NCBI GenBank assembly: GCA_003116995.1
Contig: BDSL01000063.1
Coordinates: 372,001-436,000 of the forward strand
Origin: Yamagishiella unicocca
Lineage: Eukaryota; Chlorophyta; Chlorophyceae; Chlamydomonadales; Volvocaceae
Direction of reading: 5' to 3'
DNA length: 64,000 nt
Shown here: piece by piece, positions 11,058-23,000 of the stretch
How the letters are laid out: each line of letters opens with the position of its first letter
How positions within the stretch are numbered: the first letter of the stretch is position 1
The notes under the pieces: model-generated
Database searches by the model: none
The model's input: only the letters and a program-made list of their open reading frames with translations
Told to the model about the DNA's origin: nothing
Made by a program: the position numbers and the translations under genes

Positions 11058-12532
11058 TGGGGTGAGGGGAGGTGGACGCTGGAGGGGCTGGTTTTGGTGT
11101 CAGGAGAAGTAGGCGCTCCCTGTGCGGGTGGTGGAACTGCAGCAGCAGGGTGTGGGGGCGGGGCCGGGAAGGGGCGTGAAGGTGTTGGTGAGTGGTGACA
11201 TAGTACGTGCCAATTGTGCGCCTATCGCCGCTCCCTCCCTCTTAACACACGCGTTCTTATTACAAAGGTAATTGGGTCACATGTGTACATACGTTAGTCG
11301 TGCGCTATGCGCCGTCTGTACTGTTCATTCTCGGCGGAGGTTCGCGGCTTAGGGGTAACTTAGCATGCGTTGGGAGTTGGGAGGTAACGGACTGGAGTGT
11401 GCGTGGTCTTCTTGGGTGGGCGCGAGCGTGCGCATTGATGCCGAGCGAGTGCGTGCTTGCGATCGACTCATGTAGTCCAACAGAGAGCAACGACAGGCGC
11501 ATTTGTTTGACAAGTGAGGATGTCAACATTTGAGAATGCCAGAACTGCTGTGAGATGAGTGAAATAATGGCTTTTGTACGATGTGTACGGCGGCCAACCT
11601 AACGCTCGGCTTTTAGTCCCGTGCTTAATGACTGGCTTGCCGTACAGCTTCTTGCCCCTTCTTTGGCGCCTCCTGCTGTTGTCAATCCCGCGCTCCCAAC
11701 CGTCTTGGCCGCGTCCTTACTTGCTTGTAGGCGGTGGCCCCTGTCCTGCACAGCACGCTCTCTATCTGCATCTTATGTACCCCGTGCACCACGGCCCGTC
11801 CGTTGGCCCAGCAGCGCGCGGCTGGTGAGGCTGGTGGCCGGTGACGGTGTCATTCGCACAGCCTGTCTATGGTCATTTAGGCAAACTTCGATCGGATTGG
11901 AGGTCCAATCCGATTGAAGTTCGCCTATCTTACTTGCAAGGTATTTGCAGGGTACTTGCGCGATGGGGCGTAGTCATTACCGTCTTTCCTGGGTTTGTAG
12001 ACGTGCTGCACTGCGCAGGGCCCGGGACGCACCACGACGCACCGCTGACGCGCTGAGACAGTGTGGGCACGTGCCAAAGGAGAGGTTGAGAGGATGAGCC
12101 GTACCGACCAAAATGGATCTTCCTGGAAGTGGCGGATGGGCAGGTATGCAGGTTTCGTTCGACGCTAGGAATGCACATTACCGGTAATGGAGCAGTCTCC
12201 ATGCAGTCAAGTAGCAGCTGCTTGTGCCCCTTCAGACTCTCCCACTTTGTCTCAAAGGTTTGGGTGCGGCCAGAGCACCCGTTCTGTTGCGCCTAATCGC
12301 GCCGTACATAGACTGGTCGCCGTACATAGACAGCGATTTCGTCCGTACCGAAGCTGCTGCAACTACCTACGGTGTCGGCGGCCGGAACACCTGTTATGAA
12401 GCCACGAATGGTCATTTACCCGAATAAATAGTCACTAAGCGTTGGTATGCGGCAGTTGTTTCCTGAAAATCAAGCAACTTTTTCTCGATACGTCGATCTT
12501 GGGTCCGGTGAGGGCCGCAGGCTCCTGGCAGG
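11058..12532. other. Intergenic region, no gene supported
   Basis: Between the glycosyltransferase and LUC7 I find no exon with family or splice support. It probably holds the 3' UTR of one gene and the promoter and 5' UTR of the next. A short hairpin at 11878-11927 is listed separately. Confidence 0.5.
11878..11927. repeat. Near-perfect 24-bp inverted repeat
   Basis: The arms 11878-11901 and 11904-11927 pair over 24 positions with two mismatches and a 2-nt centre (GG). It could be a decayed palindromic element or a small hairpin in RNA. Confidence 0.85.
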
Positions 12533-15418
12533 ATGGTTGACGCCATGCGAGCTATGCTGGATGAGCTAATGGGAAAAGAGCGCAATGTGCCGCTTGGCCA
12601 GCGCTCAAACCGGAGGATTCGCTTTGACGACCCGAGCGTCTGCAAATACGCACTCGCTGGGCTATGTCCCAACGGGCTGTTTAAAAACACAAGAAGCGAC
12701 CTCGGTGAGGCCTTTGTTTTCGTGGTGTGCGTGGCAGATTGGAGGACCAGTATTGAGCTTGCCTTTGCCTTTATCCTCCCCGCAGGGCCATGTCCATACG
12801 AGCTGCACGAGGACCACATAGGGTGGGACGATCTAAAGGCGGAGTATGACAAGCAGGACCCTCGCGAGCATGAACGGTGAGGCTGCTTTTGACACTTTTC
12901 AACAGCGACACATGGGTTGCCTATGAACTTCTGTTCTGTACCAAACCAACTTTCCAGGTATGAGCGCCGGCTGATGAAGGTGCTGGAGGACCTTATTCGC
13001 GAAATGGACCGGAAAATTGGTAAAGCCAAGGAGCGCGCAGAGGCGGAAAGCAGTGCTCGCCCTCTGAAGCCAGATGACGCAGCTCGCCTGGCTGAGATGC
13101 AGACGAAGGCGAAAGGTGAGGAGTAGCTTTCCCTCGTGGGTTCCTTCAGAGGGATATTGAAAAATCCTAGCGGCCGGTGGGATCGACTGCACCACACGTG
13201 CGCACTGCCGGTCGAGGGGCTTGCTTGTCGCAGCAAACCCTGTGCACGCCCGTCGCCAACACCTCTCCGTCCCCTCCTTCCCGTCGTTCAGAGCTGTTGC
13301 ATAAAAGCCAGGAAGCTGGCGAGGCCGGCGACGTGGACGTTTCCATGGCGCTGGCACAGCAAGCACAGGAAATGCAGGCGCAGCACGACCGCCTGCACCG
13401 CAGCTTGACCGCACCAGAGCGCACCATGAGCGTGTGCGACATCTGCGGCGTCTTCATCAACAGTACGGACAATGACCAGCGGAGGCAGGTACGTTCCTCC
13501 CAACCAAGCCCAAGCATGTTGGCCGCGCAGGTAAGTATGGGCAGGCCTGCCCCCGTGCATGCATTGAGTCATTGGGAACACGCCACTACGCGCACATCAG
13601 CAATATACCCTCGGAGCATACCGTTGCCTGTGGCGGAGCGCATTGTTGCCGACTCTCGTTCGTGTGTTGTGGGTTTATGGCCCCCGCGCGAGAACACGGC
13701 GGCGACCGCGTGCGTGAGGTCCCTTCTGAAGATGCCTGCATCGTTACGCGTGCCGCGATGCCCAGCGACGCGCGCCCTGCAGTCACCTCATGCAATCTGT
13801 CCGCAAAGCGAGGGTCGTTAGCGTCCGTGTGCTTCCAGGCGCTAGGTCCCATGTTCTTATGGCAGTACGCGCTCGTCTGTTGTCGTAGGAACACTTGACG
13901 GGTAAGCAGTACCTGGGCTGGAAGGCCATCCGTGAGAAGTTCACGGAGCTTCAAGACAAGTGGGAGCGAGCGCGGTCACGCGAGCCGGAGGCGGCTCCCC
14001 GAGAGCGCAGCGCACAGCCGCCCGCGTCCGAGGAGGGGGCCCACCGCAGCCGAGAGCGGGAGCGGGAACGGTCGCCTGTCAGGTGGGCGGGCGCTTGACC
14101 TCGTCTCATGCTGAGGATTGGGGGCTTGCGTGCGATTTGGTCCTTGGGTGCACAACAATCGACGTTGCGCTGTTTAAAATGACGGTTGTACGTGATAAAG
14201 GGAGGAGAAGACAGCTTCTAACCGTATTCGATGTGCCTGCTATTATACCCGCGTATTCAGGCGTGAGCACGATAGCCGTGGACGCGCCTCGTACGATGAC
14301 CGGGCGGGACATGACGGCCGGGGTCGGAGCGCTGGCTACGAGGATCGGCGGTATGACAGCGGCCGTGAGGTGGATGCCAGGTGCGCTTTTGGGCGAAAAT
14401 TAGCTGTGGGGCGGGCATAGGGTGATATAAGTGGGGGAAGCATCAGTCGGTCGTAAGGCTAGCAGATTGCACTCCTGCCCGTTATCCACACGGTTAGCAG
14501 TCCAGGTGTCCAATGATTAACTTGGTGTGCACATCATCCTGTCTTTAGATAAAATGGCTATTACCGTGAGTAGACGAAAGCGGTTAGCGGTTAAATGGGC
14601 CGGAACGAAACGGCATGTGCTTCTCCGAACAGGCGTGACGACCGGGGCTATGACCGGGGACGAGCCCACGACGATAGCCGGGGGCGAGGCTACGACAGCG
14701 GCACTCGGGGGCGGGGCTATGATGACGGCGCCCGAGGGCGCGGCGGCTACGACGACAGCCGGGGACGCGGCTACGACGATAGCCGGGGACGCGGCTACGA
14801 GGAGCGGCGTGAGTACGACCGGCGCGGCGAAGAAGGATACAGGTCAGGATCTCACGGCAGCGGTGGTAGCTACCGCGACCGGCCACGCGGCGACAACTAC
14901 CCGGAGGTAAGTAAGCCCCGCAGCATACGCGGCATGTCAGCGTGCGAGGGCCGGTGGCCTGATTGAGCTCCTCTGCGCGATCTGCTTGCTATTGCGCCCG
15001 AGCAAGGAGACGTGACGAGAGGTGCGTGCGCCGCTGCGTCTGCGGCAAGGCTCTGCCGTCGGTTCGCATTGTTCAAACTTTTCAGCTTTTGTGTTTTGGC
15101 AAGGAGCACGAGCATGCAGATGCCGCGATGCCCCCCACTCGCGCCCGGTGCTGGTGAGTCCTGCGGGAGGCTGCATGCATGTAAGCAAAGACACGCTGTG
15201 ATGCCAAGTGGGAGTGCTTTCGATTCTTCGGCAGCATCCATAACCTGCACTGTATTTTATCAGTAGGCGGCGTCGAAGGGGCAGGTCAAGCATCTGATAC
15301 ACGACTGCTGTCGTGATCCAAACCATCCTCGCGCACAGTGTACGTCGTATACAGTCTTCAGGCGTTCCCGGTTAACCCCCTGTTTCAATTCCCTGTGCAG
15401 GAGAGGCGGCGGTACTAG
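12533..15418 (+). CDS. LUC7: LUC7-like U1 snRNP splicing factor
   Basis: LUC7 proteins sit in the U1 snRNP and help choose 5' splice sites. Eight exons (12533-12704, 12786-12876, 12958-13115, 13292-13488, 13889-14082, 14261-14380, 14633-14906, 15401-15418) join in phase to give 407 residues. The N-terminus (AMRAMLDELMGKERNVP) and first zinc-finger region (CKYALAGLCPNGLFKNTRSD) are typical. A helical central part follows, then the second finger (CDICGVFINSTDNDQRRQEH) and a C-terminal RS/RGYDD-rich tail ending ERRRY. Two oddities: the last zinc-ligand His of finger two is Tyr (GKQYLGW instead of the usual GKLHLG), and finger one has C-x4-H rather than C-x3-H. The start at 12533 puts MVDAMRAM at the N-terminus, close to plant LUC7 starts. 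Confidence 0.93.
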
Positions 15419-17047
15419 CGTCGTGGAGGTAGGCAAGCACTCGTGCGTGGCGCATGCCCCTCCTCCGCCCGTGTCGGTTTATTGCGACTGCGCTTCCGAG
15501 AGGCTACGTGCAGCGTATGTGCGCGCAGGCCCGGATGTGCCACTGGTTTTCAGGGTGGAATTCCTCCACGGCAAGGCAGCTTAGGGTGAGTGCTACCACC
15601 AGCATACGGAAGCCGCGCTCAGCAGGCTGGATGAGCGGTCCCGCGGTTGGGCCTTCACACAGTATACGAGTTGCAGTACATTCTTGTGTTTCCTGAGAGA
15701 CAGGATTGCTGTAATAGGCTACCAATGGGAGCCATGGGCGCTTGAGCGGGAGACTGGCCTCCGTGCGAGGTTGCATGCCGTGCGCACGGGTTTGTTACGC
15801 GACTGAAAATGTTGAGCTCTAAATTGGAACCCATGATGTAAGGCTTAAAGCGTGCGGTTTGACACCAATTGCCTCCACCTCACAACGCACGGTTTGCTGT
15901 CTGAAAAAGGCTCAGTGAAATCAGCATTGCCACTTTATATGTAAGAACGGTTTCAGGCCTGGCTTGGCAGTAAGGGAGCTCACAATTGGACATGGAACTT
16001 TCCATCATAAACAGAGAACGTTGGCCATCGTATACAGGGTCCGCCATACCTGTTTAATGTCACAGGAATATACCAGTACAGTGTGACGTTAAACCTAGTT
16101 TGCATCACCTGCACGTTCGCGCATTCTACACACGCGATAGCCCCAGCCACCCACACGCGCACGTTACGCGAACATACTATACGTACATGACCGTGATGTG
16201 ATATGGCTAACCGGAAAAGGCAGGGCGAGCGGCTTGAGGGCCAGCGCAACAAGTAGGTTTTATAGCCACGTCAGGCGCACAGGCTTCTGCAGGCACCAAT
16301 GGTGAGACAGCTTGGAGCTAAGGATGCTTTGGGCAGTCCCGGAGCGAGCCGTTGGCCTCGGGGCCTGCAGCGGCAATGGCTTCGCAAGGCAGTGCCACAC
16401 CCACGACGACACACCACCAACAGCGTTGCGCCGCATGCAGCCTTGTCCTTGGCATCGGGCATGCCACTTGTAATAGGATGGAGCCACGCAGTGACCTCAG
16501 GCGAGTCTCCGTTCTTTGGTATGCTTCATCGCATGGCCTCGGCCAAGATTCCTAGTATAGCCGTTTGCCATCCCAAGAGTCGTGGCCTGATGCTTGTGCT
16601 AAACATTATTCTATGCTCGGCCGGATGCCTTGGCCCCAAGACTACCTGCCACGGCTGGTGCATACACGCAATCGTGCCTTTGCCACAAGTTTCCCTCTGT
16701 CCTTGCCTGTCCGTTTCAGTGTGAAACTCTTACTGCGGCAATGCAGTCCCCATAGGTTCCCAATCCTGGCTCATCAAGGCGGGCCTTGCCAATCTCCCGT
16801 GGGCCCTGACACAATTGGCCAACCGCCACGCCCCTGAGCAAGTCCTTTACCGGACGGCCAGGGATGCCAGCATTACGTCCACCGTACGCCTTCCTGCGCC
16901 ACCGCGCTCAGCCATTTAGGTGGCGGTTGAGCCATTAGTCATCGATGCCGGTCGAGCCATAAAGTCGACGTGCGTGCTCTCGCACCCCCTGAACCCGTTC
17001 TTTCCCGTTTCCGTGCGTTTTGCGCCCACCATCATACGCTGTCCCAG
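15419..17047. other. 3' UTR of LUC7 and 5' region of RSH
   Basis: The LUC7 3' UTR probably ends near the TGTAA at 15710. The first exons of the RSH gene must lie to the left of 17048, but none could be recognised; open stretches at 16299-16724 and 16565-16837 have no family similarity or phase support. Confidence 0.4.
15710..15714 (+). terminator. TGTAA polyadenylation motif, LUC7
   Basis: TGTAA, the usual polyadenylation motif of chlamydomonad algae, about 290 nt downstream of the LUC7 stop. Confidence 0.45.
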
Positions 17048-20000
17048 GTGGCTACCACGGCGCCAGCCTGTGGTTCACCACGCTGTGCGCTCTGTCGGTG
17101 GCCCTGGGGGCGCTGTCGTACAACCTCATGGCGGTGCTGGCGGAGTTCTTCAACTTTGACCGCCGCACGCAGCAAGTGCAGGTGGGCTGCGGGGCGGTCA
17201 AGGGAGGGGCCAGGGGTCCGGGGAGTACGGCGCCCGCCAGACAGGATGTGTTGGCGCAGGAAAGGGGGGACGTTCAGGGTGCGGGCGAAGCGGGAGGGGT
17301 GGGCGGAGGGTAGACCCAACTGGCAAACGTGAAATGGTGGGTCGCGCGTGGGGGCCGCGTTCCGCGTTCCGCGTGGAAATACGTGTAGCAGCGACGTTGG
17401 AGGAAAGCCCGGAGGGGGGTGGGCGGAGTGCGCCGGGGGTCTTGCAGAAGATGGGGCCGATGGAGTCGTTTGGGGGTTGCTGCGGTGGAATCAGGGAGGG
17501 CACGTGGGACGTGCGTCCAGGAGGAGAAGGGCGGCGACGAAGTGGGGCGGGAGTAAAAAGGGGTGCCCGAATGCATGCATTTGCCGGTTGGCGTATCCCT
17601 GGGGTGCTGTGGGGCGCGGCTGCGGCTGGCGGCACTGCGGCTGGGGTGCTGTGGGTTGCGTTGCGCCAACGGCCCTGCGGCTCTGGTGATATGCGGCTCT
17701 GGTGATAGGACTGTCATGTCCGGCAGGGCGCCGGAAGGACCGAGAAGAGGGTTCAGCGTAAAGGGCTGACAGATGGCGAGAAAGAAAGCCTAGATGGAAA
17801 CAAGTTTTGGACACGCGGTTTTGGTATTGCACCCGTGGGGGCTAGGGAGTGCCTCGCCAGCAGGTCGGGGAGGGAGGTCCGGGAAGGAAACCAGAGGGGA
17901 GGAACCAGATGGGAGGAACCAGAGTGGAGAAACCGGACGGGAGGAACCGGACGGGAGGAACCAGAGGGGAGGGGAGGCCCCCCAAGCTAGGAGGCTGACG
18001 CGACGTGGTCTGGGCCCCGCGTGTGGCGCTATAGAAGCATGTGGGGCTGCCTGCATTCACTTGGAGGCGCCGCAGCTCCGAGGCCGCAGCCCCAAGGACC
18101 TCCGCCCCCAACCCCACACCTGCACCGCCAAGCCCGCGGCCTCTCCTCTCCTTTCCCCCGCCCCCCGCCCCACCCGCCCTCCGTTTCTGCCCTCCATTTC
18201 ATGTGTCGTGTAACCGGGTCTCCTCGCCGCCCCACCCGCCGAAGAAGAAACGGTTTCTTAAAACACGGGGTTGGTAAAACACGTCGGGCTTTCCTCACAC
18301 CCCCCTCCCGCCCCCCGGCGACGAACGCAAACATGCAGGCGCGGATTTACCTGCACGGTGTGGACGTGACCAACAGCCGCTTCTTCCAGCTGCCCGCCGT
18401 GCTGGCGTCCGTGGATTTCGCGGCTGACGCGCACAAGCACCAGCGGCGCAAGACGGGCGAGCCCTACGTGACGCACTGCATCGAGACGGCGCTCATAGTG
18501 GAGGCGTGCCTGCCGCAGGCGTACAGCGGGACGGAGCAGGAACGGTGAGGGCGAGCAGCGGGCGCCGTACTTGCCTGTGTGCCGTAGCGTCGTACGGTAC
18601 GGTGTACGGTAGCAGGTTCGGTCGCGTTCCGGTGATTTGCCGCCCAATCGGTCTGACGCGCCGTCCTGCCACATGGGAAGCTATGAACCTGATGGCGCGG
18701 GTGATGGTTTGCGGTGGGCGGTGGTCTTGGAACGTGTGGCTGTCGTCTGAGGATAACGTTATCCCGCATGACGGACCCTGACCTGAGCCCTGGGGCCCTG
18801 GCTGACGTAGCGATCAGCTTGTCGCCACCCGACCCACATCAATAGCAGCGCCTCCACCTGTTCTCCACTACGGGCTGTGGGGCCCGTCGCGTCCGCCAGC
18901 ACGTCCTCGGTCCCAGACCACCGCATCCCGAACGGCGCTGTCTCCTTCAATTCACCCCACCTGCTCGTAGCCCCCCCTCTTTCCTCGCTTCAGCATGCGC
19001 CCACAAACTAGATGCCCGCCGACCATGCTCCAACTATCCTGTCCTTTTCGCGTCCACGCTTTTGATACCACCCCCCTTTCCTCGCGTTCTACGGCCCATG
19101 CCCACGGGCTTCCTTACCGTCCCTCCCGCCGCCCCTTGGCCGCGCCGCCTCCGCGCAGCCACGTGAACTGCATCATGGCTGCCGTACTGCATGACGTCAT
19201 CGACGACACGCCCATCGACCTGTCCGCCATGCAGCACGCGTTTGGCCCGCGGGTGGCGGCGCTGGTGACGCAGGTGTCGAAGCTCAGCCAGATGAACCAG
19301 CTGCTGAGGCGGGGCAAGAGACAGGTGGGGGCAGCTACGCCACGACACTGCACCCGTGGGAAACCGGAGCCGGAGCTGATTTGTGTGTAGGCGTGCAGGC
19401 GTGTGTTTGCGCGGGGGGCGGGCGAGCGGGCGCACCGAGAAGACCCGGTTACACACGATATAGGAAACCCGCGCGTGTGGCTGGCGGGGGCAAGGGCCGA
19501 GCGTGCCCTGCATCTCGTTCCTTACCGACAGTTCCAGGCCTTCCGTTTGGAGAACAGCACGGGGCGCCAAGGGGGCCCCCAACGGCGTCCACCCGGCGTT
19601 GTCATGCATGTTTCTCTAGGGGTCCCTTCCTGGAGCATGGGTGTACTTAACTGCCTTTCCCATTCCCTCACCCTCACCCTTTCCCGGTCTCCGGGCGAAA
19701 TCGTCGGCCAGCCGTCGGCCGACCGAGCCTGAGCTTGCACCACCAGCAACCCACCCTCCCCGTTGTATCCTCACCCCAGTTCTCCAGCATGCATCTAAGA
19801 ACGTCGGTTCTAAACGGTTTTTCCTCGCATCCACGTGTTTTCCTCAAAACCCTCCCCGTTGCCTGTTCTCCCTCCCCATACCTCCGGGCCTTCTCGCTAC
19901 CTCCCCTCCCCTCCCCTCGGGCCCCCGCCCCCCCCCTCGAACCCTCCGCCCCCCGCCCCGGCCCCCGGCCCCTCTTCACCTCCCAGGGCTGGGCTCAGTA

Positions 20001-23000
20001 CTCCCCCGACCACTTCAAGCAGCTCCGCAAGCTGATCGTGGACCTGGCCTTCGAGGAGCCTCTGGTGATCCTGGTGAAGCTGGCTGACCGGCTGCACAAC
20101 ATGCGGACCGTGTATGTGTTGGCGCCGGACAAGCAGCGCAGCGTTGCAGAAGAGACGCTGGAGGTGTGGTGCAGCATGGCGGAGTCGCTGGGCTGGGACG
20201 GGCTCAAGGTGAGAGGAGGAGTGGGTGCAAGGAAAACCCGGTTACAAAAGGAAAACCGTTTAGGACAGACGTAAGCGGGGGTGAGAGGAGGGGGGGGAGG
20301 AAAGGGGGGAGAGGAAAGGGGAGGCGGGGACTCATGGTGTGCGGGGGAGGGCAAGGAAAGGGGGCTGCAAGGAAAAACCGTGTAGGAAGGAAAACGGTTT
20401 AGAACTCGAGGTGAGGGGGGGGGAAAGGAGCTGGGGAGCCGCCGGCACTTCCTCTAGGGATTCAATCACGCAACCATCGGTATGGAAGGTATGCACGAGC
20501 CTAAATCATGTTAATAGGTAAAGCTAGCTATTTCTCGTAATTTGATAAAAGCGATGAAAATGAGAATGAATGCAGCCACGAAGTCTAGCGCTGGTCGATC
20601 GCATGCATTCTAGTTCCCGATATGATGCTGCGATGGTGATGAGTTGCGACGCACGGGCTGCTGGCCGCCTCTCGGACAGGGAAGCACAGCCGGCCACACC
20701 CGCACAAGGGCAAGCTCATGCCCCTTCGTTTCTCATCCTTCCAGCCTGCTTCCCCTCCCCCGCCCACCCACGCACCCACGCACCCACGCACCCACCCACG
20801 TCCTCGTCCTCGTCCTCCCGCCGCACCGCAGTCGGAGATGGAGGACCTCTGCTTCGCCGTGCTGCAGCCCAGCAGCTACTGCACCATGCGGGCGGAGCTG
20901 GACCGCCTGTGGAGCCTGCCCACGCTGGCGGTGGTGGAGGAGCAGCTGGAGGACGACGCGGCGGAGGCGGCGGAGGCCGCTGGCGGCGACGGCCTGGGGC
21001 TGCGGATCGTACAGGTTTCGGGGCCGGAGGCGCCGGTACGGCACTACACGCGAGCGGCGGGAGTTCGCGCCGCGTCGTCGTCGTCGCGGCCCGCCTCATC
21101 GCGGCGGCAGGGGATGAGGCGGGGAGGGAGGGAGGTGGCGGCGGCGGAGGCGCCGGCGATGGAGCTCGCGCAGAGGCTGGCGGCGGAGGCGGCGGTGGCG
21201 GCGGAGGCGGTGCCGGTGCCGGTGGCGCGGTCCAAGGGAGCGGCGGCGGCGGCGGCGGCGGGATCGGCTGCGATGGCGGTGGCAGTGGCGGCGGTAGCGG
21301 CGCCGGTGGCGGTGTTGGAAGGGGAGCCTGAGGTGGGGGAGCGCGTGTTGGGCGCCGCGGCGGCGGCGGCGGCGCTGGCGGCGGCGGCGGAGCCGTCCTC
21401 GTCGTCCCTGTCGTCGCTCACTGACGCGGCTGACGACGACGGCGCCGCGGCGGCGGCGGCGCTTCGGGTGTTGGTGGCGGCGCCGTCGACGTCATCGTCG
21501 TACTCTGTTGACGTCACCGCGTCCACGGACGGCTCCGCCACAGAGGCCGGCGTGGGTTGGGGCTTGACGGGCCCGGCGGCACGCCGAGCCGTCGGGCCGA
21601 CGGAAGTCGGCAGTAGCAGCAACAGCAGCAACAACCTCAGCAGTAGCGGGAGCGGCAGTAGCGGCAGTAGCTACGGCGACGACGGTGCAGCGGCGGCGGC
21701 GGCGGTGGCGTACCCGTTGGCGTCGTACGGCACGTTGGATTCTGTTGACGGCCCCATGCTCTTGGACAGCATCGTGCTGCCCTTCGGCCTCACCACCAGC
21801 GCCGAGCTCGGCAGTAGCACCAGCAGCAGCGCGGCCAGCAGCGCAGATGACGTCACCAGCGCCTCCGGCCCCCGCGGCCCGCCCCCGTCCCCCAGCCCAG
21901 GCAGCTCCTTCTTCCTATCCCCCCGGGGACGGCCCGGAGGGCCTCCCGGGGCGCAACAGCAGCCCCCCCTGGAGCCGCAAAACCCGCTGCAGCCGCTGCT
22001 GAGCGCTGCGCTTCCGCCGCCGCTGCGGCCGTTGCTGCAGTCGGCGGCGGAGGCGCTACAGCCCATCGCCGTGTTAGGCGCGGGTCTGGGCGCCGACGGC
22101 GGCGGCGGCGGCGGCGGGGGTGCGATGAGCGAGTTGCCGCCCGCGCAGTCCCTGCCGCTGGTCCCCCTCAGCCAGCAGCAGGAGCGCCTCAAGCTGATTC
22201 TGTCGACGGTGGTGCCGTTTGAGAGTGTGGGCTTCAAGAGCCTGCGGGGACTGTCCAGCAGCACTCGGTGGGTAGGGGGCCGGGGCGGGAGGGGGGGCGG
22301 GAGGGAGGCGGGGAGGGAGGCGGGGAGGGGGAGGGGGGTAGGGGGCGGGGCGGGAGGGGGTAAGAGGGGTAGGGGGCGGGAGGGGGTAAGGGGGGGAGGC
22401 GGCGCGCGGGAAGGAAAGGGGAGGGGGAGCACGCTTGGGGGGGGTTTGGCGGTAGGAACGGAGGCTCGCTGGGGGGTGAGGTGGGATGAAGGGGGGAACG
22501 TGTCACGTTGATAGCACAAGCTAGCCATCCAGCCACATCTGCTCGCCCTTCTCCTTCGTCGGTTCACCCTAGTTTCCTCCACCCCTCTCCTTCCCGCCCG
22601 CCCCACCCTTCGTCCCTCCTCCCCCCCCCCCGTGGATTCGCGGATTGTCTTTTACCCCGCTCCTCCGCTCCTCCTCTTTACCGCTCCGCTCCGCTGGACC
22701 ATTACCTTCACCGCCCTCGGTTTGTCGGCCGTGGATTCGCGGATTCTCTTATCAACACACCCCTCCTCCGGGTTTTACTCCCCCCTGCCGCCCCTCCGGC
22801 TGCAGTCGCGGGCTGGAGGTCCTCGACGAGTGCGCCGCGCTGCTGTACAACGAGATCATGATTCGCAGCCAGGCGGGGGGGCTGGGCATCAACATCCAGG
22901 GCCGACTCAAGAGCCTGCAGAGCGTCTACCGGAAGATGGTGCGGAAGAAGGTGGCGGTGGCGCAGGTGGGTGGGGTGGGGGGATGGACGGGGAGGTTTCG

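Noticed and set aside
16204..16257. 17-codon ORF starting MANRKRQGE
   Set aside because: Too short, no neighbours or similarity that would support it.
16299..16837. Possible N-terminal exons of RSH
   Set aside because: No transit-like pattern plus donor in the right phase could be defined.
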